Assembly: GCA_001579985.1 (NCBI GenBank)
Contig: LRSR01005757.1
Location: 1-32,322, forward strand
Direction: 5' to 3'
DNA: 32,322 nt
DNA from: Hypsibius dujardini
Taxonomy: Eukaryota > Tardigrada > Eutardigrada > Parachela > Hypsibiidae
Shown piece after piece: positions 1 through 9,865 of this stretch. The notes under the pieces are model-generated. The model worked only from the letters and a program-made list of their open reading frames with translations, was not told the DNA's origin and did not search any database. Position 1 is the first letter of the stretch, and the number at the start of each line of letters is the position of its first letter. The position numbers were made by a program, and so were the translations under genes.

Positions 1-47
1 CTGTCTGTCTGTCTGTCTGTCTGCCTGTCTGCCTGCCTGCCTGCGTG

Positions 48-79
<32 letters not shown>

Positions 80-95
80 CTAGTCTGTCTGTGCT
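1..95. repeat. CTGT/CCTG microsatellite at left edge
   Basis: Tetranucleotide run of CTGT with CCTG variants. It continues past the left edge of the window, probably inside a downstream intron of the CNOT11-like gene. Confidence 0.9.
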
Positions 96-231
96 ATCAA
101 ACGGTTTCTCACCGGGTCTGAACTGCTGACAGACGCCGTGTTTGAGAAGAAAGTCGGTGGCTTAGCAAACATCTAGAAAGACACATCACTTTGCCACAAT
201 AAAGTTATCCGTCCTCCTCGACGACGACAGA

Positions 232-1377
232 TTACCGTACCCCCGCCTGCGGTCCAGCCGCCAGCTCGGCGACAAACAGTCGAGATCCCGCGGAGAATTT
301 CGCCAAGCCCAAGTGGAACCACTCGGTGGCGTCGGTGAGAGACCCGATTCTGGTCAGATGGTGGGCAATGTCGTCGCCGGTGCCGTTGACGTGATCCGCG
401 GAGACATTCCGTCTCTGCTCGGGATGCTGAACAGACAGACGTGAGAGAAGTGACCCATAGCAACGCGACCGAAAGACAAAGCAAGATCGCCTACCAAAAT
501 GACGTAAAACAGCGAGGCGAAGGGATTCGCGGCCAGTGATTGCTCTTTGAACATATCGTAGAGCAGAAAAACGGAGACCAGTTGGGAAGCTGCTTTGTCC
601 AGAACACCACAGAGGAGAAACATTTCCTGCACATCCGAAAACAACACAATTCAATTAGTCAAAAGAGCTTTTGACGAAATTAAGCTGGCCGTAAAACACG
701 TCAATAGATCAATCAACGCAATAAATCAACATAAACTCAATGACAATCAATCAATCAATCGACCTATTTAATGACAACCAATCAACATAACTAATCAATC
801 AATCAACGCAATCAATCAATCGATCAACGCAATCAATCAATCAACGCAATCAATCAATCAACGCAATCAATCAATCGATCAACGCAATCAATCAATCAAC
901 GCAATCAATCAATCGATCAACGCAATCAATCAATCAACGCAATCAATCAATCGATCAATGCAATCAATCAATCAACGCAATCAATCAATCGATCAACGCA
1001 ATCAATCAATCAACGCAATACATTAACTTGAAATTAATGAAAAGTTTGGGGAGCAATACGGCGCGCCAGCGAACTCCATTCCGAAACAAAAAGGCGCAAA
1101 CTCACCAAGGCTTTTCCCACGCGATAGTGGTCCGACTTGGGGAAGAGGAGATTGAAATTCTTGGCGATGTTGTCGAAGGTCCATCCTTCCGCTGGTTCAT
1201 CACACACCAGACTGCTTCCAACAAAAACAACAACAAAACAACAACAAAAATGCATCTTCCCCAGAGCATCAATCCAATCATGTGTGAAAAATTCCCGTTC
1301 ACTAACGTCAATAGATCGTCCGTTTCCTTCGGGCTGAGGAAAGCGTCGTACGCCGAGGAACCCGCTCCGATGGCCAT
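232..1377 (-). CDS. CNOT11: CNOT11-like CCR4-NOT subunit, 5' part (runs off left edge)
   Basis: CNOT11 is a metazoan CCR4-NOT deadenylase subunit that, with CNOT10, docks on the N-terminal part of CNOT1. Exons (minus): 1307-1377, 1106-1211, 495-626 and a tentative fourth, 241-426. Joined, the first three give about 103 residues. These contain LSPKETDDLLTL, then TFDNIAKNFNLLFPKSDHYR, then VFLLYDMF and LAANPFASLF. They match the conserved N-terminus of CNOT11 (LTPKELSSLL, TF-GL-FHHYFSKADHFR, YLLWEMY, LAANPFAASF). Phases agree across the junctions (71+106+132 nt). Exon 4 follows in phase 0 but is not recognisably conserved; it either splices at a GTACGG donor (ends 241) or stops at 232. The rest of the gene, including the C-terminal DUF2363 domain, would lie left of the window. 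Intron 3 (627-1105) is mostly TCAA-type repeats. Family assignment is confident for exons 1-3 and weak for exon 4. Confidence 0.82.
713..1020. repeat. TCAA-type tandem repeat in CNOT11 intron 3
   Basis: Runs of CAATCAAT interrupted at regular intervals by CGATCAACG. This gives a higher-order unit of about 18 to 40 bp repeated many times. It fills most of the intron between the second and third recognised CNOT11 exons. Confidence 0.9.
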
Positions 1378-2076
1378 TTCTCTTCTTTCACGCAGCCGAA
1401 ACTAGCATGCGCAAAATTCGGCTGGCAACTTGACGATGAAATCGGATTCTCCGCTAAAACTTCACACGAATTCTTTAGAATCACGAAGCCAAAAGGAAAA
1501 AGTACTTTACTGTAATCGCCCGATCTCAAGGGACACTTTTTTGCCCTATCAGTTAATTTGATCCACCCGGATCTTTATCTGTTCATCACCGTTCGATATT
1601 GTTTACTTACAATCAATCAATCAATTGATTCAATGTATCCGCCAAGAAATTCTGCTTAATCAATCAATCAATCGCTGTCAAGTTGCTCTTAAATCTCAAC
1701 CAATCACAACACAGTGAATCCGATTGAACAGTCACCAATAACTGGAGGGAGTGGGGCTTAACAGTCCCTTGAGATCGGGAGATCACGGTTACAGTACTGG
1801 AATTAAATAATATGAATAAACTGCGGCTACGACTCCACTTCCACTTCCACTCGCTGTCACTGAATTCCAGTCCCATTTTCCAGTCCAAAACAATCCAGTG
1901 GAATGAGGAATTGTTTCTTCCTTTTTTGTTACTGGTTAAAACGCCAACTTAAAAACCATTTTTCTCCGGGGAAAAAGCACTGACATCCTCGTTGGTTGTA
2001 GCTTTTGCTTCGTAATTCAGCTTTCTTAAGCGTAGGAAACTAGGAGCAGAAGAAACCAAGCGAGGAGCTCCGAAAA
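1378..2076. promoter_or_regulatory. Divergent intergenic spacer CNOT11 / POT1-like
   Basis: About 700 bp separate the two start codons, which point away from each other. The spacer should hold both promoters and both 5' UTRs. It contains short TCAA runs near 1608-1675 and a patch of repeated TTCCAC/GGAATTCC-like words at 1825-1900. I see no convincing TATA box or coding exon in it. Confidence 0.5.
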
Positions 2077-4615
2077 ATGGATCTTTCTTCATCATCCGCA
2101 GTTCCCGGCCCGAAAGATCTTTCCCACGAAGACAATCTCTCCGCGCCACCTACGAAAAAACTCCGTGTATTCGAACCTCTCACAGCATGTTTTCGCCACG
2201 AGAAATGTGCTTCCTTAACCAATGAAGTCATACAAGATCTGGTGACCATTTTTGAGGTGAGCTTGTAATGCTGGCGGGGCATTGATTGGTTGATTCGCAT
2301 CTTTACTCGCCAGGAAAGTTTCATCTTGAGTCCTCGCTTGATTGATCGATTCTTGATGGATATGAGCAGCTGAACATCAAAAGGCGTTTTTAGCTATTTT
2401 TTGTCAAACAAAATGGGACTATTTTTATTTTTAATGAAGTTTCGGATGAAAAAGCTAAAGACCATCTTTATTTGCGATTTAGGAGCAATCAAACAACTGC
2501 TTAGATCAGAGCGAATCAATGGTTGATTGCTTGATTGGTGTACTAGTATGGTGATGCGAATCAATGGTTGATTGCTTGATTGGTGTAGTAGTATTGTGAT
2601 GCGAACCAATGGTTGATTGCTTGATTAGTAGTATTGTGTTGCGTTTTTCTAGCAAAAGTTTCCCGCACTCTCGCGTTGCACAATCGCAGACCTGCCGGAG
2701 GGCGTGCCGATCACCGGATATTTTTCAGTCCTTCAGGTCAGCAATTGTCGCGGTCAGTGTAACTTTATGCAGCAGAAGCGTTGGCGGCTGGTGTGCCGGG
2801 AGATTCTCCCCGGCGGTGTCCGCGGCGGATGCGTTTTCCTCACTGTCACGGATTACCTGCCGGTGATGGCGGAGGAAATTCCTGCAGAGTTGCGAGTGCC
2901 AGGGGAATTTCAGGACATCAGACTGGCACCGGTGGTGCTGATCGCAGGTAGGCAAATTAAATTTCCACAGGAAGCGACAGAATATAATCTAATGGAGGCT
3001 CTCTGAAATGGGTAAAAGGGGCGGGGCAGGGGTTAATACTTGAACAATCAACCAATCAACCAACGGAGTTCCTGAGCAATCGGAGCGAAATTATTTCAAT
3101 TGGTTTCGAGCAAGGACGAAAAATACGCGACAGAACTCCAAATTGGAATCCGTTGATCAATCAATCAATCAATCAATCAATCAAGTGACCTTGAGCGATG
3201 TTGTGCTGCACTTGTGTTCTCCCCGATTTTTTCCCACTGAACAGAGATCCCACTGCCGTGAATCATATTTTCTAAAATCATAGTTTGGAAGGTAGTATTC
3301 AAGAAAAAAGTTCAGCCGCGATCTGAATTTGACAGAAGTAATTGACACCTTGTTAGTTACCCACAGATAATAGTGTTACTGTGTGTTCGCGTTAGACAGG
3401 GACAGCGTACGAGCTGTGGAACGTTTAATCGGCCACGCGGCGCTTGTGCTGTGTGTACGGTGCACATAGCCGTGCACACGCTCCACTCCAGTACGACTGT
3501 CCCTGTCTAACGCGAAAATACATTTGTTGCTGAGAAAACTAAATTAGACAGTTAATTTCGCCTAATCACAGGTTTCATCAAGGAACAAACCAAGTTCAAA
3601 AATCCAAACTGGGAAGCTACGTTGCTGTGTGGAGCAGATTCGGTGCCACAAGTTTGGCTGGGTAAGTTAGCGTACGCACACACATGGCCACAATTTTGGG
3701 TGGCGAACTTTAAGCCAAAAAGGGTGGTCCGAGTTCGAGCCGAATCAAGTCACCGTGCGCACTCGCTCTTGGCCACAGCTGACCATGCGTCTTTTACTCA
3801 ATTGATCGATTGATTGAACTTATTTATTTTGGCGGAATTTAGAGCAGCTTGCTCAATCTAATTTTTCCGCTGGGCCGGGCATTGAATCAAAGATTAAGGA
3901 GAAAGAAGTGGCAAGTTCTAGCCAAGAGTGGCTCAAACTCGGACCACCGTGATGGCTCGAACTCAGACCACCCTGATGGCTCGAACTCAGACCACCCAGA
4001 TGGCTCGAACTCAGACCACCCAGATGGCTCGAACTCAGACCACCCAAAATTGTGGCCATGTGTGTACATGTAGGCTGTAATTGATTTTTGATTGAGTGAG
4101 GATGAGTGTTAAAGCAACTAAGTGACTGACCACGTTATTGTGTTGTTTTAATTGTAGCAACGGTACCGAAGCCATGTGGCTCACTGTTTGTCCACGACTT
4201 TAATGATGTCCAGCAACTGCCCACTGCTTGCTCCCCCGCGTTAGTACAAGAACCAATGCTGCCGTTTGCCGCTCTGATCAACGCTCAGCAGGTTGCCGCA
4301 GCTGCAGGCAACGGCAATCGAACCCCGGCGCCACGGGGCCCTAATGTCTCGACGGCCAACTCGGGCGGCTACACACCAGTAGCAGAACTTATCCCTCGCA
4401 CTCAGCATTATTCGAATGTTATTGCTGTTGTGCGGTCCTTCCTACCACCGAAATTGGTTAATAAAGGCCGAAGTTATATGCAGGTACTTTCTGTCTGTCT
4501 GTCTGTCTGTCTGCCTGCCTGCCTGTCTGTCTGCATGTCTGCCTGCCTGTCTGCCTGCCTGCATGTCTGCCTGCCTGTCTGCCTGCCTGCATGTCTGCCT
4601 GCCTGCCTGGCTGCA

Positions 4616-4656
<41 letters not shown>

Positions 4657-5401
4657 GCCTGCCTGTCTGTCTGTCTGCCTAGATGCCTGTCTATCTGTAC
4701 TTGTAGTGTTTCCACATTGTGGACCCGTCGATGGACATCGCCAACGACGCCAAGACCCTCTGCCTGATGTATAAACCCACTCTCGACAAACTCGCACCCA
4801 TCTCCAAAGCCGGCGACATTATCCTCCTCAAGAACCTGCACGTGGTGGTCTATAACGACCAGAAGCAGTGTAAGCTGTACGACGACACTGGCCGGTTTTC
4901 AGTCGTCGCCGACGGTGGCTTCGGCGTTCGACCAGGCTCGCACTTTTCCGTCCCCATCGCGGACCATCCACGCGTCACTCGTCTCCGGGAGTGGTATGAG
5001 GAGTTTGCCGGGACGATTGTCGCTGATCTGGAGGAGCGGCGTGTTCAGGCAGCGAAAGCAGACGCGGAGCGAAAAGCACAATTGCAGGTTCAAGTAGCAA
5101 TTCTTTAAATGCCCGCACATTATTCAAGTGACACTCACTGCAGGGAACGACACCTCCTGTCGACCGGGCCGCTGTTCCCGAACTGGCTCCGAAATCTCCC
5201 GCGAAATTGCCGACGCTGGTTCGGGATGCACTGGCATTAACCTCACCACCCACCGTCACCGGAAGTGGGACATCCATTCCGGCGGCTGCTTCAGGACCGG
5301 CAGTTTACCGCCTTCCACCGTCTCGAGTTCCACCTCAGCGGCAACCCGCTGTGCCCGCTCCGCCTAAGAATCCGGACGCTCCTTTTTGTAAAATGATGTG
5401 A
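2077..5401 (+). CDS. POT1: POT1-like telomere end-binding protein with extra N-terminal region
   Basis: POT1 binds single-stranded telomeric G-strand through OB folds and works in shelterin. Exons: 2077-2256, 2653-2947, 3572-3661, 4158-4483, 4707-5087, 5144-5401. Phases agree throughout and give 509 aa. Residues about 259-400 match the POT1 first OB fold (Telo_bind): YTPVAEL, then VIAVVRSFLPPKLVNKG, then FHIVDPS (POT1: YTPLNQL, VYGVVKFFKPPYLSKG, VTIVDQT), then GDIILLKNLHVVVYN like POT1 GDIVRFHRLKIQVYK. Residues about 60-190 start with LPEGVPITGYFSVLQV and could be another OB fold, but I do not recognise them. Residues 425-509 are a Pro/Ala-rich tail; no POT1 C-terminal OB3/Holliday-resolvase-like part is visible. 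Intron 2 carries a TIR element, intron 3 a MITE, and intron 4 is a CTGT repeat. It might instead be another Telo_bind protein. Confidence 0.78.
2511..2640. repeat. Three-copy minisatellite in POT1-like intron 1
   Basis: Three head-to-tail copies of a unit of about 40-46 bp, each with GCGAATCAATGG (GCGAACCAATGG in the third) followed by TTGATTGCTTGATT. It lies just upstream of the exon 2 acceptor at 2651-2652. Confidence 0.85.
2987..3055. mobile_element. Half copy of the ~130-bp palindromic MITE family
   Basis: Reads TGGAGGCTCTCTGAAATGGG, then TAAAAGGGGCGGGGCAGGGG, and stops in TTGATT-type sequence. It matches one arm of the palindromic elements at 15013-15140, 19314-19462 and 25543-25674, but the opposite arm is missing. 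Confidence 0.65.
3386..3516. mobile_element. 131-bp TIR element (MITE) in POT1-like intron 2
   Basis: The ends are perfect inverted repeats: TTCGCGTTAGACAGGGACAG on the left and its complement (CTGTCCCTGTCTAACGCGAA) on the right. GTACG words form a subterminal inverted pair. The 131-bp interior has no coding capacity, so this looks like a non-autonomous DNA transposon. I could not assign a superfamily or a certain target-site duplication. Confidence 0.8.
3678..4065. mobile_element. TIR element with internal 24-bp minisatellite, copy 1
   Basis: The ends are an inverted repeat: left ACACACATGGCCACAATTTT followed by GGGTGG, right the exact complement ending in GGCCATGTGTGT. Both sides are flanked by TA, which fits a TA target duplication. 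The interior holds about five copies of a 24-bp unit (GATGGCTCGAACTCAGACCA plus CCCT or CCCA) at about 3950-4042. It lies in intron 3 of the POT1-like gene. Copy 2 at 25022-25479 is similar along its whole length. Confidence 0.85.
4489..4700. repeat. CTGT/CCTG repeat filling POT1-like intron 4
   Basis: The 223-bp intron (4484-4706) consists almost wholly of CTGT with CCTG and CATGT interruptions. It leaves only a few bases beside the GTACTT donor and the TTGTAG acceptor. Confidence 0.95.
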
Positions 5402-6677
5402 ACGGAAAGTTGGCCTGATTTAACAGATGCTCTTCGCGAGCGTTTTCGTGGACAGCCTTCGAGGCGTGCTCGAGTTAGCTTCCCATGCGGTTTTTGGGAT
5501 GAGAATGCGCCTGAGCGGCAGTTGTCGAGCCAGATTGGAATCCTCTCTCCAATATGACATCATCTTCCACTAGAGATGATAGTATACTTGATCTGCACAA
5601 CTTTTGCATGGCTTCCATTCCCGGAAACTGAAAGATACTTTATTTTATTGCCATCCGGCAAGTGGGGAGGAATGTCGCATTAACAGTCTTAACTGCCTGT
5701 ACTTGTACCGTATTTTGCTTTCAAACTTATGTACCGACAACAGATTCGGTGTAATAATTCGCATCTCAATTTTTACAGCTTTGTAATCTGTCTGTCTGTG
5801 CTTCAGCCAACCCCCCCCCCTGCCTGACTGTTTGTCTGCCTGCCTGTTCGTCGCCGTGTCTGTGCTTGTACTGTCTGTCTGGCTGTGCTTCAGGCCCCCC
5901 TGCCTGACTGTGTCTGTCTGTCTGCTTGTCTGTCTGTGTCTGTTTGTCTGCTTGTCTGTCTGTGTCTGTCTGTCTGCTTGTCTGTCTGTGTCTGTCTGCT
6001 TGTCTGTCTGTGTCTGTCTGTGCCTGTTTGTCTGCTTGTCTGTCTGTCTGCTCATGGGTGTTTGTGTGTCTGTCTGTCTTTGTCGAAAACGACGTCGAAA
6101 AGGAAGTAGAATATATTTTCAAATTTGGTACAGAGCCAGTTCCAACCACAGAGAGAGAGAGAGAGAGCACATCCACCACCAATTTCCAAACTCCAAATGC
6201 GCGTCGAGTTAGAACAAATGAGCGTGTGTGTGTGTGTGTGTGTGTGGGCAGTGGTGTGGGTAACACTCGAGAACCGAAATGAGTCAGAAAACACAGAAAG
6301 CGAGGCCGCACAACACAAGACGGGAGAGTGCATCGATCTCCCCACGTCCAGATCAATTTTTCTCTTCAAAAAAAAAACAGTGACATTTCTCGCCTTATCC
6401 TGGTGTGTGTGGGGGTTTGTGTGAAAGAACTGCGTCAAAAACCGATAGGATGGATGTGTCCTCCAACTTCACATCAGCATAGGCATCCACCCCTCGTCAG
6501 GGGAGAACCACGGATAAAGGCGGGATGGAGACAGAGAGAGACTCGATGACGCCCCGCCCCCAAAAGTAATGCACCGCTCACCGAGTGGTCAACTGCGCGG
6601 AGTAGGAGATGAAGTCGAACGCCGATGTACGTGGAAGAAGCAAACACGCGTGTGTGTGTGTGTGTGGCGGTGTGCTA
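5402..6677. other. Convergent intergenic region, repeat-rich
   Basis: Lies between the stop codons of the POT1-like gene and MED26, so it should hold both 3' UTRs. It contains a CTGT/CTGTGT array at 5788-6085, a GA run near 6150, GT runs at 6222-6247 and 6648-6666, and a ten-C run near 5811. No exon is supported. Cys-rich or Gln/Asp/Arg-rich open frames here are translations of the repeat. Confidence 0.7.
5788..6085. repeat. CTGT/CTGTGT microsatellite array
   Basis: CTGTCTGTCTG runs broken by TGTCTGTTTG and GCTTGTCTG words, in the convergent 3' region between the POT1-like gene and MED26. Confidence 0.95.
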
Positions 6678-8878
6678 TCACGGTGGAGGGAATGGAAAGT
6701 AGATATACGGTAAAATGACCATCTTCTCGCCCGTCCGCGTCTGATCCTCATACGCCTCGGTCCAGCCGTGTCGCCGCGTGGGGGAGTCTATCGCGCCAGT
6801 TGTGGTGGCGGATGATTCGCTGGTCGGCTGGCAGACTTCCCAGCTGACTGTGGCGAGTGGGTCAAGGGGCGGAAGGTGCTTCAAAATCTCCTCCAGCTCC
6901 GCGTCGACGGGATCGGGACCGCGACCGGGAGGATGAGTCGGGGCTTTTGTAGCAATCTCCGAGACGTGTTCGATCTGGAGACAAACCAGGAAAAAACCGT
7001 CAGACAAGTACAGCTGACGGAGGAACTTGCCAGCCGTTGAGTGATCAGCCGTTGATTGATTTGGTGTAGTATGGGCAAAGCTTGATTGATTGGTGCCACA
7101 AGACACGGCTAAAATTTCCAGATTCGCGAATAAACTGTCGATTGATTGGTTGATTGATTAATATGGACACTGCTAGGCAAGAGGTTGATTGATTGATCAA
7201 ACCCAAACATTGCACTTTACTGGCCAAACCATCAATCAATGCTTTTCCATTCTGCAAGTACTACACTAAATCAATTACAATGTACCAGTAATCCAGCCAT
7301 TTACTGACCGAGATACGAATTTAACTCAAAACACCAGCAATCATTAGAAGACTTTCGATAGCGGACCGGATTCATACGAATAGAACTAAAACTTTATCAG
7401 CATAGCAAATCAATCAATCAATCGATCGATCGATCTATTCGAAACAAACCAAGTGACGTAATCGATCAATCAACCGAGGCAATTACAAATAAAAGTGTCT
7501 ACTCACATCAGCAGCAACGGATGAGGACGATTTCAGCCTTTGCAGCGCTCGATTTTTGGCATAGGCGGACAAAGAGGACGAGCCAGGTATCACAGACACA
7601 TCACCAGAATGCGACGACGACGACGGAACGCTGACGTTCAATCCGGGATTCTTCAGCTGAAACGCCGCCATCAACTCCTCATGACTCTTCACTTTGACCC
7701 GCAACATCGGCGCAGCCGCTGCCGTCGCCGCATTCCGCTGCGGCAGGGGTAATTCCAACGCCGGGGAGCCACCGCCGTCGTGTGACAAGGACGATTCCAT
7801 GCCAGATAAGAAACCGGGACTGTTGGGAAGACTGTCAAGCACCTTTTGTCGCTTGGCAACCGGCGGCTGTATCTCCCCCAGCCCGGCATTCCCCACCAGG
7901 CGTCCGCCAAACTTGATCGTAATACGTTTCCCAGCTACGATCGGGGTGGCGGGCGCGGAGGCAGCGTCGTCGAGTGGTCGCACCGCTGGAGACGTCGCTG
8001 ACGTTGGAGACGTCGCTGACGACAGTGGTCTCACCAACGGACTGGAAATTCCTCCCGCACTGCCTCCATTCGTGCCTGAAGCGAATCCAGGCGTACTGGG
8101 AAGACGTTTCGTACCAGACAGCGGCGCGGCGGCTGACGGACCGGAGGCTTCGGAGCGTCGACTTGCCAAACTTGTCTCCGCCAGCACTGAGCGCACGGAA
8201 GACGAGCCCGCACTGCTGACGCTGGATCCCGCGGAGCCGCCATTCACCCCCGCCGATATTGCCGAACTACTTGACGTTCGCCTGGCTGCCAGCGGTGGAC
8301 CGATGGAAGCCGGACTGGAGACTTGCGAGCGGCGACCTGTCGAGGATGTCTCTAAAAGGGATCTCATCACGGGTGAGCCCGCACTGGCGCCGTTGACCGC
8401 CGCCGGCGAATGCGGAGCTGAATTTCCACCTCCCACTGACTCCCGCCGCAGTTCCTCCACCCGCGGGAGTGGCCGATGCTCACCGTTAGAAAGTTGCGAG
8501 ACTGCGGAGCGCTGGTCCTGTGTGGCAACACTGGCCAGCCAAGTTTTCGCTAGATTCTTTAGTCGCTTTCCGAACTTAGCCTCCTCGGGCGGCAGCTTCC
8601 GCCGCAGATCATTGACAATCTTCCCGATCCGCGTGTCCAGGAGGATTTGCGTGTCGATCAGCGGCAGCCGTTCCAGGTGTTCGATGCACTGCACCACCGT
8701 GGGCATGTCGCGGACGTTGAAGTCCGCGTCCACCGCGCTCATAATCCGCACCTTGTACTCTTCCACGCGTTTCACCATGCCTTCCATAAGAAGAAGTGTG
8801 CTTGAGGGGGAGGCGGGGAAAGCGGGGAATCGGGTGAAACTTACCGGATTCCTGGGACAGCCAAGAGCGTTCCGCCAT
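6678..8878 (-). CDS. MED26: Mediator subunit MED26
   Basis: MED26 links Mediator to TFIID and to elongation factors through its N-terminal TFIIS-like (LW) domain. Exons (minus): 8845-8878, 7507-8780, 6678-6974, with phases in register, giving 534 aa (human about 600). Start MAERSWLSQES at 8878 was chosen because it splices in frame across a 64-bp intron into MVKRVEEYKVRI. Residues about 15-100 are the TFIIS N-domain: NVRDMPTVVQCIEHLERLPL, then DTRIGKIVNDLRRK, then LAKTWLASV (MED26: NIRNMVAVLEVISSLEKYPI, TRLGKLINDVRKK). The middle is Ser/Ala/Gly/Pro-rich low complexity. The last exon ends in GWTEAYEDQ and VILPYIYFP, like the ILPYV end of metazoan MED26. Intron 2 (6975-7506) holds TTGATTG repeats. 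Reading the 64-bp intron through would instead start the protein upstream at 8898. Confidence 0.93.
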
Positions 8879-9865
8879 TGACTCTGCAGGCAATGCAACT
8901 AACGCTGGCATATTGCAGGCAACGGGTGTACGGCCTGCCGCATGTGCTATTTGGCCGCCTGGCGCCACAGTGTGTGATGTGAGGTTTGCTTTTCTCCACC
9001 AAGCTCCGCTCTACTCGACGCATGTTCAACGCACATGTTTCGCACTTTGCTCGGTTGAACGGCCGGCTCCAGCCACTGCGGCTCCGGTCCCCTACTTTGT
9101 ATGCCCGACCGTGAGCTCAGTGATTTGTCACAATTTCGGTCGCTAAACGGACAAGGATTTAACACAATGCATCTCAAACAAATCAGAATTAATTCTAACA
9201 CCTGTTTCGCCCCCTCGATTTCATTTCAAATGCAGAATCAATTCCCAATTATCCAGGGCAATCTAACGACGGGTCGGCTTATTTAGCTGCGGTTTCAGGC
9301 CAGTTAGCTGACCGTTTGGCAGGCACAAGGGGGCGTTTGTTTATCACAAACTTTGGCCAATCACACACCGCAAAGCTGACTGGAGGCGTGGTTACGCGAC
9401 GCCAACAGGGAAACAAACCAATCACGCCGCATAAATCCACATGCAACCTACAAACTTCATACGGCACATAGTCCGGTAATCTGGTCATGCCCGCCAGCAG
9501 CTTCTCCACAGCCCATCAAAGGAATACTCAATCCATCCATCGTCATTCGCTAATACTCCATTACGAAATTTACTAATCAGACGAACACTGCGTCTGCAAA
9601 ACATAACCAATAATCCAAAACAGAAGCACATTACTAAACTGTGTCCGCAATCTGCAGCCAAAGCGTCGGAAATTAGGACCAATACCACGAATGGAACCTC
9701 GCCCAGCAGTAGAGAAACTAAATGTACCTTCGGTCTGCAAAAAAATATCTAATGCAAACTGAAAGTGCTAAGAGATAACACATAATAACAAAAAACAGCA
9801 GTAACAAAAGGCAACGAGGGACGAGCGATTCCACTGCACCAACAGCGACGACGACCGTCAGCTCT
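8879..9865. other. Intergenic, MED26 upstream / NOLC1 downstream
   Basis: About 990 bp between the MED26 start codon and the NOLC1 stop codon, both on the minus strand. It should hold the MED26 promoter and the NOLC1 3' UTR. I see no conserved exon, RNA gene or clear repeat in it. Confidence 0.5.

Noticed and set aside
3849-4073. Small protein with a repeating SNSDHPDG octapeptide, also at 25193-25414 and 30819-31217
   Set aside because: The eight-residue repeat is the 24-bp minisatellite of the TIR element. The frames run into transposon ends and have no independent gene features.
4458-4841. Cys/Leu-rich or Arg/Gln/Thr/Asp-rich proteins in the CTGT regions
   Set aside because: These are translations of CTGT/ACAG microsatellites in both directions (also at 5645-6282, 19763-20315, 27786-28366 and 29410-29859). 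They lie in introns or 3' regions.
7694-8881. Open plus-strand frame of 395 codons
   Set aside because: It is antisense to MED26 exon 2. The minus frame has the conserved TFIIS-like domain and correct splicing; the long opposite frame follows from Ser/Ala-rich codon composition.
8845-8898. MED26 start at the upstream Met (8898) with read-through of the 64-bp intron
   Set aside because: The read-through inserts a segment unlike the family. Splicing from MAERSWLSQES removes it with good GTAAGT/AG borders and correct phase.
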